Below are positions 58,301 to 64,000 of a stretch of DNA of 64,000 bases, one piece after another; within the stretch, counting starts at the first letter, position 1, and the number at the start of each line of letters is the position of its first letter. The position numbers were made by a program, and so were the translations under genes. This DNA comes from Pelodera strongyloides (lineage: Eukaryota; Nematoda; Chromadorea; Rhabditida; Rhabditidae): NCBI GenBank assembly GCA_036852015.1, contig JAANDG010000127.1, positions 124,001 through 188,000 of the forward strand, given 5' to 3'. The notes under the pieces were generated by a model. The model saw nothing but the letters and a program-made list of their open reading frames with translations. It was not told the origin of the DNA and searched no databases.

Positions 58301-61300
58301 CACGTAGTAAAAAAAAGAAGATGCAAGGCTGCTGTGAAAATAACAAACATATGTCAACAAGAAAGAAGAAAGCGGCAAAATGGAAAAGTCGATAACAACC
58401 CGCCGCGGGCACTAGAATACGAGATGAATAGAGGTGAGTACAACCGAAGAGGCCCAATGGAAAGAAAAGTGGGTGCTCAAAATATAATGTAGTATGATGC
58501 ATGAACCCCCCATTTACATAAGCCAATGGATTAATAAATCCATGACTATGCTGTCCAAATCACACACACAACCATAATTTATATGTATGAATAATAAATT
58601 ATTTCTCAACCTATGAACAGATCATAAAAGAAAATTTTAATGACCAATCATTACATCAAATCAAGGAGATGCGCGCATATACAAACATGAGAACAAAATA
58701 AATGTAGGAAAGCAGCAAAGGACCACGAGAACAAAAAGAATCCCTAAGTTTCTTGAATAATAGATGACTTTATCAAGAGGAATGCAGGAAGCTTGGAAGT
58801 ATTAAAAAATAATACCACTACTACCTTCAAAGTGCGTTAGTAATTAATACAGAATACTAAACGCATACGCAGAATTTCGGGCTACAAGAGCAGAAAAAAT
58901 AACATACATCGGCCGCGGACAATTTGAAATTCGAGGCACTTAGGACAAGCAACGCTGAGAAGATGCGAGCAAGGAGTTTGTACACAGTACTGCCGCCTCA
59001 AAACAATACAGAAACACTCTTACCTCAAATGCAATGTCTCCCGAATCAACGATCTCTCCACCGTACACCAAGTTGACAGACTGCTTTCCAGGCTGCACTG
59101 GACGTAAGCGTACCAGATCCTAAAAGTCATACGCACTGAGGAACTCTGGGCAGCCACTGTTTTGATTGCAATACATGTCCAATTCACTCAAATACAGTAA
59201 TACATTCCCAAACATTACGCTCCAAAACAATTCCAATTCTTAGACGAATTGCCCGATAGCATTATTATGTAATTAAGCAATTACTGAAGAAAACACTAAC
59301 CCTAACTTTGCTTCCGGATCTATCTGTCACAATCTCGCTATCACATCCATCCGGGTGCGACTTCAGAATCGCGAGCCGTGCATTCGGGTCGTCTACGAGG
59401 CGGTCCACAGAGAGGTACTTGTCCTCACCGATCAACCACTCACCACCGTCTGGTTTGTCTGAATAACTTTTTTTAAGATTTAAATTCTTGGCCAACTTTC
59501 TGCTAAATACACCCCTAACCACTGGAACTTTCACTTCCTATAAATTATCAGTAATCTGGACGTCATGGAATTCAAAAAAATACTTACCCTGAACAATGAC
59601 GTCGTACTTGCTTCCAACGCTCTTCGCGTGAACTTTCACCGGCTCGGCGGAAATTTTCTGGTCATTGACAAACACGTCAACATTGTAAGCGCCAGACACA
59701 TCAGTGGGCCAGCTGAAATGGAAAAATACATTGTCGTAAAGTTACATTTATGGTTCAGAGAGAGAGATAGCACCACCATTAAATCATAGAGCACTAAAAA
59801 AACCTACCTCAAATCATGCAAATAGTCCGAATGGCCGGGAGTAACAGAGCATCGACGGCTGTGACCATCCGGTCCCTGAAATATACTAATTTAAGTTAAA
59901 TGAGTCTTTGATTATCACACGTTAAGCTGCTCTCACAACCAGCACTAAGCACAAAACTCGGCTCGGCGGAAATTTTCTGGTCATTGACAAACACATCAAC
60001 ATTGCAAGCGCCATCATGTAAGCTTGCCAAACATGCGCAATAGCAACCCCTACCGTAACAGCGGCTCGTACAGAGTCCACCTTTCCGCACTGGCTCGTGT
60101 CAATGGAGACGGTGGCCTCCTGTCCGGCATATACTGCCTTCTCGCGTGCCGCTTCGGTAACTCTCGCATTCTCGGCCTGGCACTCAGGAAGGAGGGTGAT
60201 CGGGAACGGACTAAATTTAAAATTAAATCATTCCAAACTCAACATTCACAAAATACTGACGTACCTCGTTGATCACTGAATCTGGAGTGGACGATGATTT
60301 AGCTAAGTATCGGTCTCGGTCACAAACAGGACAAAAAACACTAAAACACACATGTTAAACAAACTAACCTTCCATTCACCGGCTTTCCATCGTACATAAT
60401 CTCAAGAGGCAGCACATCTCCAGGCTTTCCGTGAGGAGTAAAGTTGACCGAATACGCCCTACTACGGCCAGAAATTGGCTGGACAATCGGTTGTTGTTGA
60501 CCTACAAAAATAGGTAAAGAAATTTAGTTCCACCTGGACAATTTCACTTAAGCACTTTGGCAACTATTCTGTACGATAATCAACTCAAACCACAACATTT
60601 AAATACGTATAAACCTCACCAACAGGGAGTCTTGCGTCGACCGGAGCCTCGGCGGTCTTCGAAGCATCCACAACAAACTTGGAGCTTTCGCCCAGCCTTG
60701 CCACTGGGTTCGCAATTCCTTCAACCCGAACAGATTCAGGTACATACGGATGATCGACAACAGCAGTGAACGGCGAGCCTGTAGATTAAAACTGTCACGT
60801 TTAAACAGAAATCGATAATGCAAGAGATTAACGGGATGTAATTCATTCAAACACCTGAGATAAGTCTCATGCGTTTTTGTTTAGGCATATTTATTTCCAC
60901 TGAAACACAGAAATGCGTCGCATAAAAAACTCACCGGGGATATGCTCCTTCTTGTCACCGTACATAATGCCAAGTTGATAGACACCCGGCGTCTTGGGCA
61001 CGTACTCGACTGTGCAAGACCCATTAGCGTGATCCTGCACTGAAGTTTCAGCCTCGGCGGGTCCTTCGATTTCAAGCGAAAGACCACCGTCACCAGCTCC
61101 CTACATTGAAGGTAAATATAGGCGATTAAACTTATGGACATGGAAATTATGAATTGTAAAAAGACGACACCCTCCAGTTCATCAAGCTCAATGATGCATC
61201 CAAAATAAACAAACATACCTCAGTGTTGATATCAAAGAATGCAGGTTCTCCGACAAGCGCCTTTGAAAGACCATCGCCAACCGCCTTAACCTGGCTGGCA

Positions 61301-64000
61301 TCCTGTCCTCGAGCCACTTGCACGACTGCATGCTTTACAGGTACATCGTCAAACAAGAGCTAAAAAAAAACAACTTCAGCTATGCCAGGAAACAATCTTC
61401 TAGAAGGAACGAGGATATAGTAGAAACACTGTTTCAAGTTTCAAGTCAAAGTTACGTTATTAAGGTTACTATAGTTCTCGGGTCGAATTGTACATCTACA
61501 ATCACAATCACAAGAAACGTCTACAACCACGTACATTGAAGTCGGTCTTTCCAGGAGTTGAGCACACATAGTGTCCCTTGTGCACGCGTCCGTTGGCGGA
61601 GGTGTCCATCTTGATAGCATATTGTTTTCCGTCTCCTTCTTTTACGATCAGCTCCAAACCGCCGTCAGCAGACTGGTTATCTCCGACATCAACCTCGAAG
61701 TCAAGTCGCTTGCCAACCAATACATCGGCTGAAACATAAAGCGCATGCTGAGACGTTAGTCACATGAACGGAAATGGCACACGCACTCCACCCAACAATC
61801 AACGCAAATAAGAACACTTTTCGTAAACATTTATTCAGCAAGAATACGCAAATGAATCCCGTATCGACGACATAATATGTACAATTTCGCCAAGATGAAT
61901 AGACATGTCAATGTTGTAAACCCTGAATTAATCGAGAGACCAAATCATCAAAAACAGTAGGCTAATTGCAATGCTGAGGTGTTGACGATCCGCTGCTGAG
62001 ACTTGCAAACGGACTTGGAGTCTTGCTACGATCCTGCATAAGACTCGGTGAGGCAAGCATGGGGGCACAGGCGACCACCTAAAAATGAGAATCACGGTTA
62101 TTACCGTAAATGCATTTCAACTTCAGCTTCCTAGCCACAACTAGTAAGTGAGAGGTAAAAAAATCTCCTTTATCAAGAAAAATATGATCAATCTCTGCAT
62201 ACCTGAAAAGGACTTCCAGGAACGTGTTTCTCTTCAAACATCACACGTAGCCAGTAAAGCCCCGCAACACGTGGAACATAGTACATACTACACGTGCCGT
62301 CGTGATTATCAACACAGTGAATCGGAGTCCTCGTCGGACCATCAACAAATAGGTCAATATTTCCAAATCCAGCTCGTGAAGCATCAATATGCACATGAGT
62401 GGAGCGAGTGGCGACAACGGGTCCCAATCCTGGGCCACTAACCCGTACAAATTCGGCTCTAGGTGGACCAGACCGGCTAACCACGTACTCGGCTTCAGCA
62501 CCGTGGCCGGGAGGCACAGAGTGCATGAGAAACGGTGAGTGGTCAATTGGCAAATCCTCGTAGGTGACTGCAATCGTGTAGTCACCAATTTCAGAAGGTG
62601 TGAATAAAACGCGGAACCCAGCGGCAGTTGATTCAATCAGCGCTTCGACAACTCTTCCGGAAGGGCTTCGTATTAGTATCCGAGTGTTTTCCCCATCCGA
62701 TGTGAAGACGTGCACCTCTTTCTCGCAGTTTACAGTGACGATGGCTGAAATAATGTATGCATTAAGAATTAAGAGAGTGGCTCTCGGAACAATTAGGTAA
62801 TTGACGCAACGTAATCCATGCAATATGAGAACACATTAGCAAGACTACTAACGAGTAATGGTTAAAGGAAAGGTCAATAATAAGCAGACTCGCTGAATGA
62901 ATACGGAAATAATCCGCGCAAGTTAATCACACTCGACTAGCAAGATCACAGATGAGTAGAATCCTAAAAACATATAAAAGGATTCACAATACAGATTAAT
63001 ACTAAATGATGAATTCGACGAATGAATAACAGAACAAAACAGGCATACACAAAATATAACAAATAATAAAAATCGCAAACAATTGGAAAAACATGCAGTA
63101 TTGAGCAATATAACGCAATGTTTGTTCAAATAGTTAAGAGCATTCACATTCGAACAAATTGCTTGCCAGTAATTGCAAGTACGTCACTCAATAGTTAGGA
63201 AATTGACAGGGTAGCTTGTTAACTGCTCGCACAAAAATAACACCATGACCATGCGCGCTTGTTAACACAACTCAAAAATGTAAACACGACTTTCCCATTT
63301 TTAGTATAAGGCACTCAACAATATACGTACTAAACTAATAATAAAAACCAACCATTCTCCAGTCCTTCAACTCGGATTCCTGCCGTATTCACGTGCGGTT
63401 TGACATTGATTTCAATTGAAGGAACATCAACACCGGCAAATACCACGTTGAGCTAAAAATGATAACTTAGTCTCACGCTACAACGAACATCAAAACTATC
63501 ATTGCAAGAAAACTATTTTCAATCTTTATTATGCTCTTGAAGACATCAGCTCTCGGCTAAAAGCCATATAAAAATGTGAAAAGGGTAGTTTACTAGCATT
63601 AACATGCGTTCGGTAAAATGGCAGGAAGTATTCCCAACCTGATAAGCTCCCGGTCTCGGAGCAGTATATTTGACAGTGAAAGAACCATCTTGGTTGTCCA
63701 ACACATCAATGTCAACGGCTCGGCCCTGGCGGTCAGCAAGGGCAACCTAAAAGGCAAGGCTCGAATAAACCAAAAGGTATCGCTTCGAGTTTTCGAACAA
63801 CAAAGTTAGATTTTTTTTAGATTTTTAATAAGGTTTATTAGACGAGCATTTTTTTTTTCAAAACAGTGCATACTGATAAGACAAGACCCAACATAAATAC
63901 GAAAATCTGCCTAGAATACCTCGACTGCACCCGGTCCAGCCTGCTTGGCATCAATCGTAAAGTATGTGGGCTTCTGACTGATTACCGGTCCCTCGACTCC
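47328..64000 (-). CDS. FLN: Filamin, C-terminal 1,550 residues (partial, continues right)
   Basis: Forty-one GT-AG exons stay in one frame: 63920->64000, 63639-63746, 63353-63452, 61535-61728, 61219-61359, 60935-61100, 60620-60778, 60369-60501, 60054-60210, 59808-59875, 59588-59712, 59301-59458, 59024-59119, 55790-55913, 55462-55567, 55084-55309, 54892-54943, 54646-54725, 54366-54482, 54099-54173, 53794-53877, 53530-53604, 53102-53213, 52812-52903, 52285-52458, 52018-52108, 51818-51894, 51624-51695, 51254-51398, 50919-50971, 50636-50782, 50405-50503, 50090-50205, 49830-49938, 49490-49604, 49058-49185, 48863-48935, 48405-48565, 48023-48101, 47629-47717, 47328-47423. Filamin Ig-repeat signatures recur ([58 protein letters not shown]). 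The last repeat, the family's dimerisation repeat, ends GSPFAVEP then TAG. Filamins crosslink actin and bind membrane receptors. The actin-binding calponin domains lie outside the window. Confidence 0.97.
49344..49409. repeat. (CA)n microsatellite in a filamin intron
   Basis: About 33 CA dinucleotides with one G interruption, between exons 49058-49185 and 49490-49604. Confidence 0.95.
52489..52651. mobile_element. ATGGGGTTTCC palindromic element, third copy
   Basis: ATGGGGTTTCCAAGTATCC at the left and GCATACATGGAAACCCCAT at the right, with AAATTTTTGCATACTTGG internally. It sits in a filamin intron and belongs with 19,840 and 20,783. Confidence 0.75.
55084..55913 (-). other. Hinge-like disordered region of filamin (three exons)
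   Basis: Exons 55790-55913, 55462-55567 and 55084-55309 encode about 150 residues without Ig-repeat features: Lys/Glu-rich ([12 protein letters not shown]), Ser/Arg-rich ([16 protein letters not shown]), a charged helix ([12 protein letters not shown]) and Ser/Pro-rich [18 protein letters not shown]. This resembles the flexible, protease- and kinase-sensitive hinges of filamins. It is followed by renewed Ig repeats. Confidence 0.75.
55914..59023. other. 3.1-kb filamin intron directly upstream of the hinge exons
   Basis: The largest filamin intron seen here. I found no exon, family repeat or long inverted repeat in it, apart from a short G run near 57,136. Frames on the minus strand around 58,098-58,526 are hydrophobic low-complexity translations. 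Confidence 0.6.
59958..60014 (-). repeat. Partial duplicate of a filamin exon inside the neighbouring intron
   Basis: About 57 bp nearly identical (two or three differences) to part of exon 59588-59712, in the same orientation. It still reads [15 protein letters not shown], but has no splice sites of its own and lies in the intron between exons 59808-59875 and 60054-60210. Confidence 0.88.
61830..61835 (-). terminator. Poly(A) signal for a short filamin transcript
   Basis: AATAAA on the minus strand about 127 bases after the TAG of the alternative terminal exon and about 100 bases before the next long-form exon. Confidence 0.6.
61962..62744 (-). CDS. FLN: Alternative 3' exons of filamin (short isoform)
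   Basis: Exons 62203-62744 and 61962-62078 form a closed coding end. The first (542 bp) encodes two filamin-like repeats ([63 protein letters not shown]). The second adds a Ser/Pro-rich tail ([18 protein letters not shown]) and TAG. Donor 63353 leaves one base (G), which is completed by CC at either acceptor 62744 or acceptor 61728, giving Ala in both cases, while 62203 ends in phase 0 and cannot join 61728 in frame. The transcript therefore either takes these exons and stops, or skips them and makes the long protein. The short product shows 315 residues in this window plus whatever lies to the right. Confidence 0.8.

Noticed and set aside
58098..58526. 142-codon hydrophobic minus-strand frame inside the large filamin intron
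   Set aside because: Phe/Leu-rich low complexity with no acceptor or donor joining it to filamin in phase.
60266..60285. Possible 17-base micro-exon in filamin (CAG before ATTCAGTG, GTACGT after)
   Set aside because: The neighbouring exons 60369-60501 and 60054-60210 already join in phase and give the expected VNG-SPFP motif without it.

Overview
The window looks like nuclear DNA of an invertebrate animal. Five conserved genes can be rebuilt exon by exon with GT-AG introns: IFRD (interferon-related developmental regulator), the small subunit of serine palmitoyltransferase, ATG12, PRCC and cereblon. A sixth, filamin, runs off the right edge. Introns are mostly 60-400 bp, with a few of 1-3 kb filled by repeats. 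Several genes have a splice-acceptor-like AG only 2-14 bases before the ATG, so spliced-leader trans-splicing (or short untranslated first exons) is plausible. I cannot name the species.

Layout. 1-1,070: remnant of a Penelope-like retroelement. 1,080-4,670: AT-rich repeats, including a 52-base run of C. 4,674-13,388 (-): IFRD, 14 exons, with two tRNA-derived SINE copies and two short palindromic elements in its introns. 16,414-24,116 (+): three genes in a row, SPTSSA-like, ATG12 and PRCC. 24,660-29,799 (-): cereblon, 13 exons, tail to tail with PRCC. 29,800-46,600: an accessory region with several terminal-inverted-repeat elements, a nearly intact CR1/Jockey-type LINE with one frame break, promoter-like tandem repeats, a 321-bp satellite array next to a tRNA-like half, a decayed env-like glycoprotein locus and an orphan ORF with a zincin-like HELSHAIHHQH motif. 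47,328-64,000 (-): the C-terminal 1,550 residues of filamin in 41 exons, with an alternative 3' end that would make a short isoform.

The conserved genes are housekeeping genes (ribosome/transcription cofactor, sphingolipid synthesis, autophagy, splicing/mitosis, ubiquitin ligase adaptor, actin crosslinker) with no obvious shared pathway. The points most worth following are the filamin alternative 3' end, the acceptor-next-to-ATG pattern, the octamer/TATA tandem units, the tRNA-half plus satellite array, and the HEXXH and env-like ORFs.

Coordinates were read by eye; exon edges may be off by one or two bases.
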